Shown piece by piece: positions 1 through 5,834 of a stretch of DNA of 6,018 bases. How positions within the stretch are numbered: position 1 is the stretch's first letter; each line of letters starts with the position of its first letter. The position numbers were made by a program, and so were the translations under genes. Below the pieces are notes generated by a model. That model saw only the letters and a list, made by a program, of their open reading frames with translations, was not told where the DNA came from and made no database searches. The stretch is from positions 1 to 6,018 of the forward strand of contig JAJXZC010000776.1 in NCBI GenBank assembly GCA_021780275.1, written 5' to 3'. This DNA is from Pseudomonadota bacterium (lineage in GTDB: Bacteria; Pseudomonadota; Alphaproteobacteria; Parvibaculales; Parvibaculaceae).

Positions 1-792
1 CAGCGGTTTTCGCGGGCTGATCGGCGCATCGCTTTGCCCCAGCGCCTGTTCCAGCAGGCTCGTAAAGCCTGCGCCAAATCTCGCGGTGATTTCATGCCGC
101 GCGCGGCCGGCGACATCGCCGATGGTTTTCAGGCCGGCGCGGCGCAGGCCCGTGACCACGGCCGCGTCAGCGCCGAGCGCCGATACCGGCAGCGGCCGGA
201 CCGCATCGGTTTCCTCGCCGGCGCGGACGATGCGGCCGTGGGCATGACGGGTCAGCGTCCGCGCGCACACGGCGGTGCCGGCGATGGCGGCGCTGACCGC
301 AAACCCCTGCGCGGTCAGGACGCCGCACAACAGCCGCATCATCGCGGCCTCGCCGCCGAACAGATGCGCGCAGCCGGTGATGTCGAGAAACAGGCCGTGC
401 GGGGGATCGAGCGCCACCAGCGGGGTGAAGCGGTCGCACCAATCGGCGATGGCGTTCAGCGCGTTGGCGTCGGCGGCTTCATCGGCATCGTGCACCTGCA
501 CCTCGGGGCAGATGGCGCGGGCATTGGCGAGCGGCAGGCCGACATCGAGACCGAGACGCGCGGCCGCGTCGTCGAGCGCAAAGATCTGCAGCGCGTTGTT
601 TTGCTTCGCAACGACGATATTAGGTGCATCGCGGAAGTTTTGTTTTGACGCGTTTTCTTCACGCGAACCGGTAACCACTTCGCTTGAAAACGCTTTCGCC
701 TCTTGCCCGATCTTGCGCTTGATGCGGTCGATGGGCAGGCGCGGCAGCCACAGGCTGAGGATACGCCGCCGGTTTTCCGAAAAGGCACTCAT
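1..792 (-). CDS. imuB: ImuB, catalytically inactive Y-family polymerase homologue (3' end outside window)
   Basis: ImuB bridges ImuA and the error-prone polymerase DnaE2 (ImuC) to the sliding clamp during SOS mutagenesis. The visible part is the first 264 residues, read from the ATG at 792; the gene continues past the left edge, where dnaE2 would normally follow. The N-terminus has the LWLPRLPIDR segment (residues 14-23), which in ImuB stands where true Y-family polymerases have the DMDAFF metal-binding motif. GLFLDITGCAHLFGGE (133-148) stands in for the palm motif but lacks the Asp-Glu pair, which fits a non-catalytic scaffold. A helix-hairpin-helix-like stretch, GLRRAGLKTIGDVAGRA, lies at about 215-231. 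The Shine-Dalgarno sequence is weak (GGAA about 6 bases upstream). The start lies inside the 3' end of imuA, so translation is probably coupled to it. The clamp-binding motif would lie in the missing C-terminal part. Confidence 0.93.
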   Translation of the reverse strand, partial: MSAFSENRRRILSLWLPRLPIDRIKRKIGQEAKAFSSEVVTGSREENASKQNFRDAPNIVVAKQNNALQIFALDDAAARLGLDVGLPLANARAICPEVQVHDADEAADANALNAIADWCDRFTPLVALDPPHGLFLDITGCAHLFGGEAAMMRLLCGVLTAQGFAVSAAIAGTAVCARTLTRHAHGRIVRAGEETDAVRPLPVSALGADAAVVTGLRRAGLKTIGDVAGRARHEITARFGAGFTSLLEQALGQSDAPISPRKPL

Positions 793-1513
793 CACATTTC
801 CATTCCATGATCCAGCGGCCGACAGGGCCATGACGGTTGCGGACAAGTTGCGCATCGAGCAGCGGCGCGCCCCACGCGCTGCAAGGCGACGCAGACGACG
901 AAGATATGGCCGCCGGCGGCGAATGCGCCGCGCGCACGATCCATCGGGTCTCGGCGGTCGAGGGCTGGGGCTCCGCCGCCATCCGCAGCAACAGGCCCGT
1001 GACGCCCGAGGCCTGCGCCGCCAGCGTCAGCTTGCGGCTGGCGACGAGATCGAGCTGCCGCGCCTCGCCCCAGACTTCCAGCACGACGACGCCGACCGCA
1101 TCGCAGGCCAGCGCGTCGGCGGCCGTCCGCAACGCGCTGTCCACATCGGCCGCGCGCACCGTCACGAGCAGGCGCGGATCGAGACCGAGTTCACTCAATC
1201 CGCTCATCGACACCGCGCCCGATTCAATCTCGGTGAAATCCTGCCGTATCCACACCAGCGGCCGATGCGGACCTTTCGTTGCAGCGATCCTGCCCGCGAG
1301 CCCGGCGACAAACCCGGTCGCCGCAGTGCCCTGCCGGCCGCTCTCGGCGAACACTTCGTGCATCGCCCCCAAAGCGAGGCCGCCCTGCAGCGTCGCATCC
1401 GCGTCCGCATGCCCGAGCGCCACCCGGCGCGGCGAATACGCCTCGCCCTGCGCCTCGATGCGCTCGATACTGCCGCGCAAACTCGCAAGCGTGCTCGTGC
1501 GTGCGCCGTTCAT
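659..1513 (-). CDS. imuA: ImuA, RecA-like mutasome accessory protein
   Basis: ImuA is the SulA/RecA-like partner of ImuB and DnaE2 in damage-induced mutagenesis. The reading frame gives 284 residues. The segment GGLALGAMHEVF (44-55) matches the RecA core strand that leads into the P-loop, but the following ESGRQGTAA has no GKT/S, so ATP binding is not expected from a normal Walker A. VVVLEVWG (142-149) is Walker B-like. The conserved end of the family, LVRNRHGPVGRWIMEW, is at 223-238. The start at 1513 is supported by AGGAG six bases upstream and by the SOS promoter just beyond. About 46 residues follow the conserved RWIMEW block, so the gene overlaps imuB by 134 bases. This Pro/Ala/Arg-rich tail is not recognisable as a domain. 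The gene is probably LexA-controlled and co-transcribed with imuB. Confidence 0.92.
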   Translation of the reverse strand: MNGARTSTLASLRGSIERIEAQGEAYSPRRVALGHADADATLQGGLALGAMHEVFAESGRQGTAATGFVAGLAGRIAATKGPHRPLVWIRQDFTEIESGAVSMSGLSELGLDPRLLVTVRAADVDSALRTAADALACDAVGVVVLEVWGEARQLDLVASRKLTLAAQASGVTGLLLRMAAEPQPSTAETRWIVRAAHSPPAAISSSSASPCSAWGAPLLDAQLVRNRHGPVGRWIMEWKCDECLFGKPAAYPQPVAAAPAHRPHQAQDRARGESVFKRSGYRFA

Positions 1514-1519
1514 GCGCCG

Positions 1520-1524
1520 CTCCT
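1520..1524 (-). promoter_or_regulatory. imuA ribosome binding site
   Basis: On the minus strand this reads AGGAG, six bases before the imuA ATG at 1513. It is a near-consensus Shine-Dalgarno sequence and fixes the imuA start. Confidence 0.8.
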
Positions 1525-1584
1525 AGAGAAAGGTTGGGACCGCCCGTTGGTTCAGTTCAGGGAGAACTCGCGGTCAGCCCATTT

Positions 1585-1599
1585 GTTCATGGTATGTTC
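1585..1599 (-). promoter_or_regulatory. LexA (SOS) box of imuA-imuB
   Basis: The sequence is GTTC-ATGGTAT-GTTC on the plus strand (GAAC-N7-GAAC on the minus strand), an exact match to the alphaproteobacterial LexA operator GTTC-N7-GTTC. It begins one base downstream of the -10 element of the imuA promoter, so it covers the likely transcription start, where LexA would block initiation. It lies about 72 bases from the imuA ATG. That imuA-imuB-dnaE2 cassettes are SOS-controlled is established for the family; control of this copy is inferred from the match. Confidence 0.9.
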
Positions 1600-1600
1600 T

Positions 1601-1631
1601 ATTATAAAGCTAACATGGGGGAGAGAGTCAA
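1601..1631 (-). promoter_or_regulatory. imuA-imuB sigma70-type promoter
   Basis: Read on the minus strand, the -35 element is TTGACT (1626-1631) and the -10 element is a perfect TATAAT (1601-1606). The spacer is 19 bases, or 18 if TTATAA is taken as the -10. The LexA box starts directly after it, which strongly supports the assignment. Confidence 0.8.
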
Positions 1632-1677
1632 TTGGGATTAGAAAGTTTGTTTTTCGTGAGCGATCCCAATGGGATCG
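1631..1677. repeat. Nested inverted repeats between the imuA promoter and the udgX repeat
   Basis: Two overlapping palindromes are visible. CGATCCCA and TGGGATCG form perfect 8-base arms with one base between them (1661-1677). ATTGGGAT (1631-1638) is also the exact inverse of ATCCCAAT (1663-1670), with a 24-base loop. The first has the size of a dimeric-repressor operator and lies about 40 bases upstream of the putative udgX -35 element. No T-tract follows, so a terminator is unlikely. Function unknown. Confidence 0.5.
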
Positions 1678-1702
1678 AGGAAGCCCCGAATACCCTGCCC
1701 GC

Positions 1703-1891
1703 ATTGCAGCCACGTCCGCGGAACTGATATTCTTTAGAACAAGGGAAAATCCAATGGCGACTGCGTCATCCAGCCTCCAGAGCCTGCGCGAAGAGGCCGC
1801 CCATTGCCGCGCCTGCCCGCTCTGGAAAGACGCGACCCAGATCGTGTTCGGCGAAGGCCTGCCGCATGCGCCAGCGATGCTGGTCGGCGAG
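1703..1891 (+). repeat. Left copy of the 190-bp direct repeat (udgX promoter and 5' end)
   Basis: This segment repeats at 5125-5314 in the same orientation with about 21 mismatches and one single-base gap, about 88% identity by hand alignment. It holds the putative udgX promoter, start codon and first 46 codons. The longest perfect block is 38 bases (1804-1841 and 5227-5264). Similarity begins abruptly at ATTGCAGCCACG and ends abruptly after the GGC GAG codons of the uracil-binding motif. Confidence 0.93.
1704..1733 (+). promoter_or_regulatory. Putative udgX-derived promoter, left copy
   Basis: TTGCAG (1704-1709), an 18-base spacer and an extended -10, TGATATTCT (core 1728-1733), form a moderate sigma70-like promoter. 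All of its core bases are kept in the right copy. The start codon of the udgX fragment is about 20 bases downstream, so the leader would be very short. It would now drive the two cassette genes. Based on sequence match only. Confidence 0.4.
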
Positions 1892-1912
1892 GTTTGGCAT
1901 GGCCCTGCGTAA
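1754..1912 (+). pseudogene. udgX: udgX 5' fragment, truncated inside the uracil-binding motif
   Basis: The frame opens MATASSSLQSLREEAA and keeps the C-x2-C pair of the iron-sulfur cluster (residues 18 and 21) and the CPLWKDATQ segment, matching the intact udgX at 5177. It then runs up to MLVGE, where the family continues QPGD. The match ends there: six unrelated residues (VWHGPA) and a TAA follow, giving 52 residues. Upstream is AAGGG, eight bases before the ATG, a better Shine-Dalgarno sequence than the intact copy has. The fragment cannot be an active glycosylase. It may still be translated as a leader, because its stop overlaps the start of the next gene by 14 bases. Confidence 0.9.
1889..1892 (+). 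promoter_or_regulatory. Shine-Dalgarno of the first cassette gene, at the repeat junction
   Basis: GAGG lies six bases before the ATG at 1899. Its first three bases are the Glu codon of the udgX uracil-binding motif and its last base is the first base past the repeat. The ribosome binding site is therefore assembled by the junction itself. It decides the start at 1899 over the ATGs at 1866 and 1935. Confidence 0.6.
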
Positions 1913-4900
1913 CTGGGATTCAGAGATCGCCAGAATGGAACTGACACGGCTTACACAGCCAAATGTGCTCGGTTTCTATAGCCATTTCGAAGCGACCGAG
2001 GTGTTTGCATTTCCTCTGGGCCAGCAAGAGCCAATCAATGTTTTCTCGCTCATGGTTGCCGAGGAGCGGCTTCTGAACGCTTCCGAAGAACCACACTATC
2101 TTAATCGCGAACGGCGTATCGAACTGAGATCGCTCAAGGGTTGGAAATTCGGAATTCAACGCTACGTGAAGCCGATTGCAGAGCTTGTCCCGGCGTTCGA
2201 TGTTCTTTGCCAATCGAACAAATGGTGTGCGTCCGGACACCCGCTGCAAACTGCCGATCTTGTATCCGTTCCAACGCAATTCGTGCCGCCCGAGGACTTC
2301 GGCCCGATCCCATTGAATCGCGTGCTCAAGAACAATTTCTGGAACGGGTCGCACGTGCTCGAATGGGCCGATGCGAAGAAGGCAGTGCTTCAGCCATTGT
2401 TCGATGACCCGCCAAGATTGCAGGAGCTTTCGGAAGCTGTCCGCACCTTTGTGCCAATCGGCTTGGCGAGCCTGTCCGACCGGCTCGGCAACATTATCGT
2501 ACAGCTTCCCATTACCGTTCTCATCGCGAAATTCGCGGAACTGAGGGCATCAGCCGACTTCACGCTTTCGACGGCCTGGCATCCGGGAGCCACGCCCCGT
2601 TCCCTCCGCGCCTCCTGCGCGATGGAATACGACAAAGCGATCCCGGCCTTCAATTCGGTGAGCGTCGAAGGCCCCGAAACGTTACTCCCGATGCATGACG
2701 GACAAGGATTGCATCGCGGCATTTTGTGGGACGATAAAAATCACGTCTTGCTCGCCGCAACCGGCGACATGAGCTTCATAACTCAAGTCGTGATAAATAT
2801 GCAGGTGCTCAACCCCGAGCCCCGTGTATTCACGTTACCGGACGGGAAACCAGTTCGGCTCGGGCTCACGCCGAAGCCTGTCAAAATCAGCGCCGGAGAA
2901 CCCAAGAGCGACCCTGCCGGAAACTGGACGCAGCGGCGCATGTATCGTGAAGAAACGGACCGATTGCTCGCGGAGCGGCGGTTCGTTCAATACAAGCCGG
3001 TATCGGGCGCGCAACTCCACGACGAGGCACTGGACCACGTGCGCGATCTGATTAACCGGCACGGCGAGGAAGGCGTTTGGCTATGGGACCCGTTCCTTAG
3101 TGCGGATGACGTTATAAATACTCTCTTCTATTGCCGCTTTTTCGGCTCCGAGCTTCGGGCATTGACTGCCGGAAGCAGGCCGCCGACGGAAGGCCCGACG
3201 ACACGGCGAAGGCCGCCATCCTTTGGGAGGCTTCGTGCGCAGTTACGCGAGCGCTTTGCACGACCCAAATCTTCGCTATCCGCGAGCGCCCGATTCGCGG
3301 CGGAGGAACGCGCTACGCTCACCAGCCTCAAATCAAATCTTCGCGGCATCCATCTGGAATTTCGCATACGCACGGGCTCTGCCGGTTGGGGCTTCCACGA
3401 CCGCTTCCTGATTTTTCCTGCTGCCGATAGCGCCGCACTCGCTTGGTCTCTTGGAACATCAGTCAATAGCCTCGGCCGACAGCACCATATCTTGCAGAGA
3501 GTCGATGACGGCCAGCGCATCAGGGACGCTTTCGCCGAGCTTTGGGACGCGCTCGACCAGCACGAGCATCTGATTTGGAAAACACCATGATTACCGGCAA
3601 CGATCAACTCGCGAAGGCCGTGCATGACGCCGCGCACGACGGAGAAATTATAGCCCCATCAGGACTAATCGCGGCCATTGGCAAACTCGAAAAGCCGCTT
3701 CAGGCCCTTCAAGACTCAGATCAAGCCTGGGAGGCGTTTGAAGCGTTCGACAAGGAGTTTGGCTTTGTACGATTTAGCTTCATGGACAATTCAGCCATCC
3801 CGAAGGCTCAGATTCAGCCGACCGACCAGCTTCGTTACGCGTCGTTGCTCCGATGGCTTATTCGCGAATTACGTACATTGCGGCAGGCCGACGACCAGCG
3901 CCACGACAGAATTGTGGCGGCGTTCATTGTCGCCCAGATGTGCGACTCCAACAACGGGCTATGGGGCTTGCTTTCGGATGACATCGGCGAGAACCTCGAT
4001 CTTCTCGACTATCTCAAAGGCCTGATAGCCTCCTTCGCCGTTGCCTTTAATGCGCGGCCCGGAGCGCAGGTGCCGATCTGGGAAGGCGAAGCGGTCGAGA
4101 CCTTCACGCGCGCGGACGCTGAGGGCGATTGGGTTGCCATCATCAGGGGGTGGGAACAGTTTCGTCACCAGCTCTTTTTTGCCAATACGCTGCAAACGCA
4201 ATCTGTACGATTGCTCTATCGTTATAGCTTCGCGCGCCTCATTGAGGGCTCGTCGAAACTACGCCAGACCCCCGTCGCGATGCAGATAGCAGGAGTACTT
4301 ACGGTCGAGCAGAGACTCCGTCTTGCCGTCGGCAGCGACAATCCTCACATTCAAATCGCGGCCATGTACCGCACACTGACCGATGATCGAAGGCCACAGA
4401 GCTTCACAGACTCCAATAGAAATCTTTTGACTGAATTGCTGCTCAAGGTGGCGAACAATACTTCGCGCTGGGCTGGATGGATGAAAGTCTTCGTGGGATA
4501 TCCCGCTATTCAGTTGCCGCTCGGGCAGGCTTTGGCGAAAGTGCCGGACCCCGCGATCGACGGCTATGTCAAATCCATACGGCTGTATCCAAAGCAGGTT
4601 AACCCTGTTCTTGCGCCTGATGCCGGTCGCCGGTCTGTCGCCGAATGCCTGCGGGAGTTTCGCGCGAGTGCCACTCCGGAGCGGCGCACGGCCTTGTGGA
4701 CCTGCGCTCACGAGCGCTGGCTTCAATGGGACTTCAACCGCGCCGACTCGAACCAGCATCTAACGGCGATAAGCTGGTCTGATCTCGACTATGCACTTGT
4801 CGGCTACGCTTGCGAATGCATGGACGAGGCCGCAAGGGAGGCTGCCTTAAATTCCATTCGTGCCGAGGTGCAAACGCTCGAACATCATTGGCATGCATCG

Positions 4901-5124
4901 TTCACGGACATTCTCGCGAGCTGGTATCGCTTGCTTTCGCGATTTCAGCCCTACGGACATGCTTGCAGCGTGGCGGCCAATGGCGAAGACTGGTTGCCCG
5001 AATCTCGTATCTATTTCCCATTCGAGCCGTCGCAGAACGTATATTTGATGATGATGTACAACGTGACGTGGCCATTTTCCGAGCGCCAACAAGGAGATCA
5101 AGAGGATCTACCGCAACGTGCTGG
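1892..5124 (+). mobile_element. 3.2-kb two-gene insertion within udgX
   Basis: This is the DNA between the two copies of the udgX 5' end. It is visibly less GC-rich than the flanks: hand-counted 60-base samples gave about 50-60% here and about 77% in imuB. It contains only two genes, both on the plus strand. No transposase, integrase, terminal inverted repeat or short target duplication is seen, so it does not match an insertion sequence. Single-crossover integration of a DNA carrying a udgX 5' segment would give exactly this arrangement of fragment, cargo and complete gene. The boundaries are uncertain by the length of the repeat. Confidence 0.7.
1899..3590 (+). CDS. Probable VPA1262-type protein with a C-terminal phospholipase-D-like nuclease motif
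   Basis: Protein of 563 residues, soluble in appearance, with no signal peptide or membrane segment. The first roughly 330 residues resemble, from memory, the VPA1262-type N-terminal region of uncharacterised bacterial proteins. Landmarks are NVLGFY (22-27), NNFWNGS (145-151), LSDRLGN (192-198) and GLHRGILWD (270-278). The C-terminal third looks like a single phospholipase-D-like half-domain: WLWDPFL (394-400), HDRFLIF (500-506), then GTSVNSLG (519-526). This is the H-x-R/K plus G-x-S-x-N arrangement seen in many PLD-like nuclease modules, with Arg in place of the usual Lys. One such half-site would require a dimer to be active. The start at 1899 has GAGG six bases upstream; it overlaps the end of the udgX fragment by 14 bases and overlaps the next gene by ATGA. 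Biochemical role unknown; nucleic-acid or phosphodiester cleavage in a defence module is an inference. Confidence 0.8.
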   Translation: MALRNWDSEIARMELTRLTQPNVLGFYSHFEATEVFAFPLGQQEPINVFSLMVAEERLLNASEEPHYLNRERRIELRSLKGWKFGIQRYVKPIAELVPAFDVLCQSNKWCASGHPLQTADLVSVPTQFVPPEDFGPIPLNRVLKNNFWNGSHVLEWADAKKAVLQPLFDDPPRLQELSEAVRTFVPIGLASLSDRLGNIIVQLPITVLIAKFAELRASADFTLSTAWHPGATPRSLRASCAMEYDKAIPAFNSVSVEGPETLLPMHDGQGLHRGILWDDKNHVLLAATGDMSFITQVVINMQVLNPEPRVFTLPDGKPVRLGLTPKPVKISAGEPKSDPAGNWTQRRMYREETDRLLAERRFVQYKPVSGAQLHDEALDHVRDLINRHGEEGVWLWDPFLSADDVINTLFYCRFFGSELRALTAGSRPPTEGPTTRRRPPSFGRLRAQLRERFARPKSSLSASARFAAEERATLTSLKSNLRGIHLEFRIRTGSAGWGFHDRFLIFPAADSAALAWSLGTSVNSLGRQHHILQRVDDGQRIRDAFAELWDALDQHEHLIWKTP

Positions 5125-5149
5125 ATTGCAGCCACGCCCGCGGAACTGA
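3587..5149 (+). CDS. Uncharacterised partner protein with a chimeric, possibly frameshifted C-terminus
   Basis: I do not recognise this protein. It has 520 residues, few cysteines, no signal peptide, no obvious membrane segment and no nucleotide-binding or metal-binding motif. Long amphipathic Leu/Trp/Arg-rich stretches (for example residues 85-190) suggest a mostly helical, scaffold- or sensor-like protein. The ATG overlaps the stop of the preceding gene (ATGA, 3587-3590), so the two are almost certainly translationally coupled and probably act together. The C-terminus is odd. After about residue 497 the frame reads QQGDQEDLPQRAG, whereas the +1 frame reads ANKEIKRIYRNVLD, which looks more like real protein. 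One extra T in TTTT (5075-5078) would explain this. Residues 514-520 and the TGA are written in the udgX repeat. The native C-terminus is therefore probably altered or lost. Confidence 0.78.
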   Translation: MITGNDQLAKAVHDAAHDGEIIAPSGLIAAIGKLEKPLQALQDSDQAWEAFEAFDKEFGFVRFSFMDNSAIPKAQIQPTDQLRYASLLRWLIRELRTLRQADDQRHDRIVAAFIVAQMCDSNNGLWGLLSDDIGENLDLLDYLKGLIASFAVAFNARPGAQVPIWEGEAVETFTRADAEGDWVAIIRGWEQFRHQLFFANTLQTQSVRLLYRYSFARLIEGSSKLRQTPVAMQIAGVLTVEQRLRLAVGSDNPHIQIAAMYRTLTDDRRPQSFTDSNRNLLTELLLKVANNTSRWAGWMKVFVGYPAIQLPLGQALAKVPDPAIDGYVKSIRLYPKQVNPVLAPDAGRRSVAECLREFRASATPERRTALWTCAHERWLQWDFNRADSNQHLTAISWSDLDYALVGYACECMDEAAREAALNSIRAEVQTLEHHWHASFTDILASWYRLLSRFQPYGHACSVAANGEDWLPESRIYFPFEPSQNVYLMMMYNVTWPFSERQQGDQEDLPQRAGLQPRPRN

Positions 5150-5314
5150 TATTCTCCAGAACATGCGAAAAATCCCATGGCAACAGCCTCACCCAGCCTT
5201 CAAACCCTGCGCGAAGAGGCCGCCAGTTGCCGCGCCTGCCCGCTCTGGAAAGACGCGACCCAGACCGTGTTCGGCGAAGGCCCGGCGCATGCGCGGGCAA
5301 TGCTGGTCGGCGAG
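5125..5314 (+). repeat. Right copy of the 190-bp direct repeat (udgX promoter and 5' end)
   Basis: Partner of the repeat at 1703-1891. It runs from ATTGCAGCCACG to the GGC GAG codons of the uracil-binding motif, after which this copy continues as intact udgX. Within the 46 shared codons, 13 differ and six of those changes are silent. The copies therefore resemble two related alleles rather than a fresh duplication. Confidence 0.93.
5126..5155 (+). promoter_or_regulatory. Putative udgX promoter, right copy
   Basis: TTGCAG (5126-5131), 18 bases, then the extended -10 TGATATTCT (core 5150-5155), unchanged from the left copy. The stop codon of the preceding gene (TGA, 5147-5149) ends at the base before the -10 core, within the extended -10. 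Expression of udgX could thus stay independent of the cassette or be read through from it. Confidence 0.4.
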
Positions 5315-5794
5315 CAGCCCGGCGACAAGGAAGACATCGCCGGCAAACCGTTCGTGGGACCGGCCGGGCTGATGCTCGACCGCGGGCTTGAAGAGGCCGG
5401 CATCGACCGCGGACGAGTCTACGTCACCAACGCGGTCAAACATTTCAAGTTCGTGCCCCGCGGAAAAATCCGCCTGCACCAGAAGCCGACGACGACGGAG
5501 ATCAGGGCGTGCCGGCCATGGTATGAACGCGAACTGGCCGCGATCAAGCCAATGCTTGTCGTGGCGATGGGCACGACGGCTTCGCAAAGCGTGTTCGGGA
5601 AAATCACGCCGATCAACAAAAACCGTGGCCGCCTGATCGATCTCGATGACGGGATCAAGGCGCTGGTGACGGTGCATCCGCCCTATCTGTTGCGGCAGCC
5701 CGATGAAGCCGCCAGGGCGCGGGAGTACGAACGCTTTGTCGGCGATCTCAGGATCGCAGCGGCGCTGTTGCGAAAATCGGCGCACGCGGCGTAA
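5177..5794 (+). CDS. udgX: UdgX-type uracil-DNA glycosylase / uracil-DNA binding protein
   Basis: Protein of 205 residues, the normal length for the family 4-like UdgX group. UdgX excises uracil and stays covalently bound to the abasic site through a histidine; it carries an iron-sulfur cluster. Visible landmarks are C18 and C21 of the cluster, GEQPGD (45-50, the UdgX form of the uracil-binding motif), TNAVKHFKF (84-92), RGKIRLH (95-101) and C112 in ACRPW, then HPPYLLR (167-173). His101 corresponds to the covalent histidine of the KRRIH motif, although this protein reads KIRLH. Only three cysteines are present, and His89 sits where family 4 enzymes have the other Cys. The start at 5177 gives the normal N-terminus and matches the left fragment, but there is no clear Shine-Dalgarno sequence. 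The gene lies next to the SOS mutagenesis cassette, separated from it by the insertion. Confidence 0.92.
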   Translation: MATASPSLQTLREEAASCRACPLWKDATQTVFGEGPAHARAMLVGEQPGDKEDIAGKPFVGPAGLMLDRGLEEAGIDRGRVYVTNAVKHFKFVPRGKIRLHQKPTTTEIRACRPWYERELAAIKPMLVVAMGTTASQSVFGKITPINKNRGRLIDLDDGIKALVTVHPPYLLRQPDEAARAREYERFVGDLRIAAALLRKSAHAA

Positions 5795-5803
5795 TACGCC
5801 ATC

Positions 5804-5833
5804 GATTGCAATCTTGGCCGTCATGCCATGACG
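5804..5833. repeat. Short palindromes downstream of udgX
   Basis: GATTGCAATC (5804-5813) is a perfect palindrome. CGTCATG and CATGACG (5819-5833) form 7-base arms around one base. They lie 10-40 bases after the udgX stop. The second could be a hairpin at the transcript end, but no run of T follows, so a Rho-independent terminator is not supported. Confidence 0.35.
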
Positions 5834-5834
5834 C

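Noticed and set aside
837..1526. Plus-strand frame of 229 codons
   Set aside because: It lies wholly opposite imuA, has no recognisable protein features and is typical GC-rich antisense noise.
1866..1898. Start of the first cassette gene at the ATG at 1866
   Set aside because: The added 11 residues would be read from udgX DNA in another frame and lack a good ribosome site. The ATG at 1899 has GAGG at six bases.
275..1912. Long plus-strand open frame of 545 codons opposite imuA and imuB, running into the udgX fragment
   Set aside because: It is the antisense shadow of two well-recognised minus-strand genes in GC-rich DNA, with Arg/Ala/Pro-rich low-quality protein. Only its last part (1754-1912) is real, as the udgX fragment.
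5071..5090. Programmed ribosomal frameshift at TTTTCC in the second cassette gene
   Set aside because: No stimulatory structure or known shift-site pattern is evident. A single-base insertion or a sequence error is simpler.
1892..5124. Insertion sequence or integron cassette
   Set aside because: There is no transposase, no integrase, no terminal inverted repeat and no attC-like hairpin, and the flanking repeat is too long for a transposition duplication.
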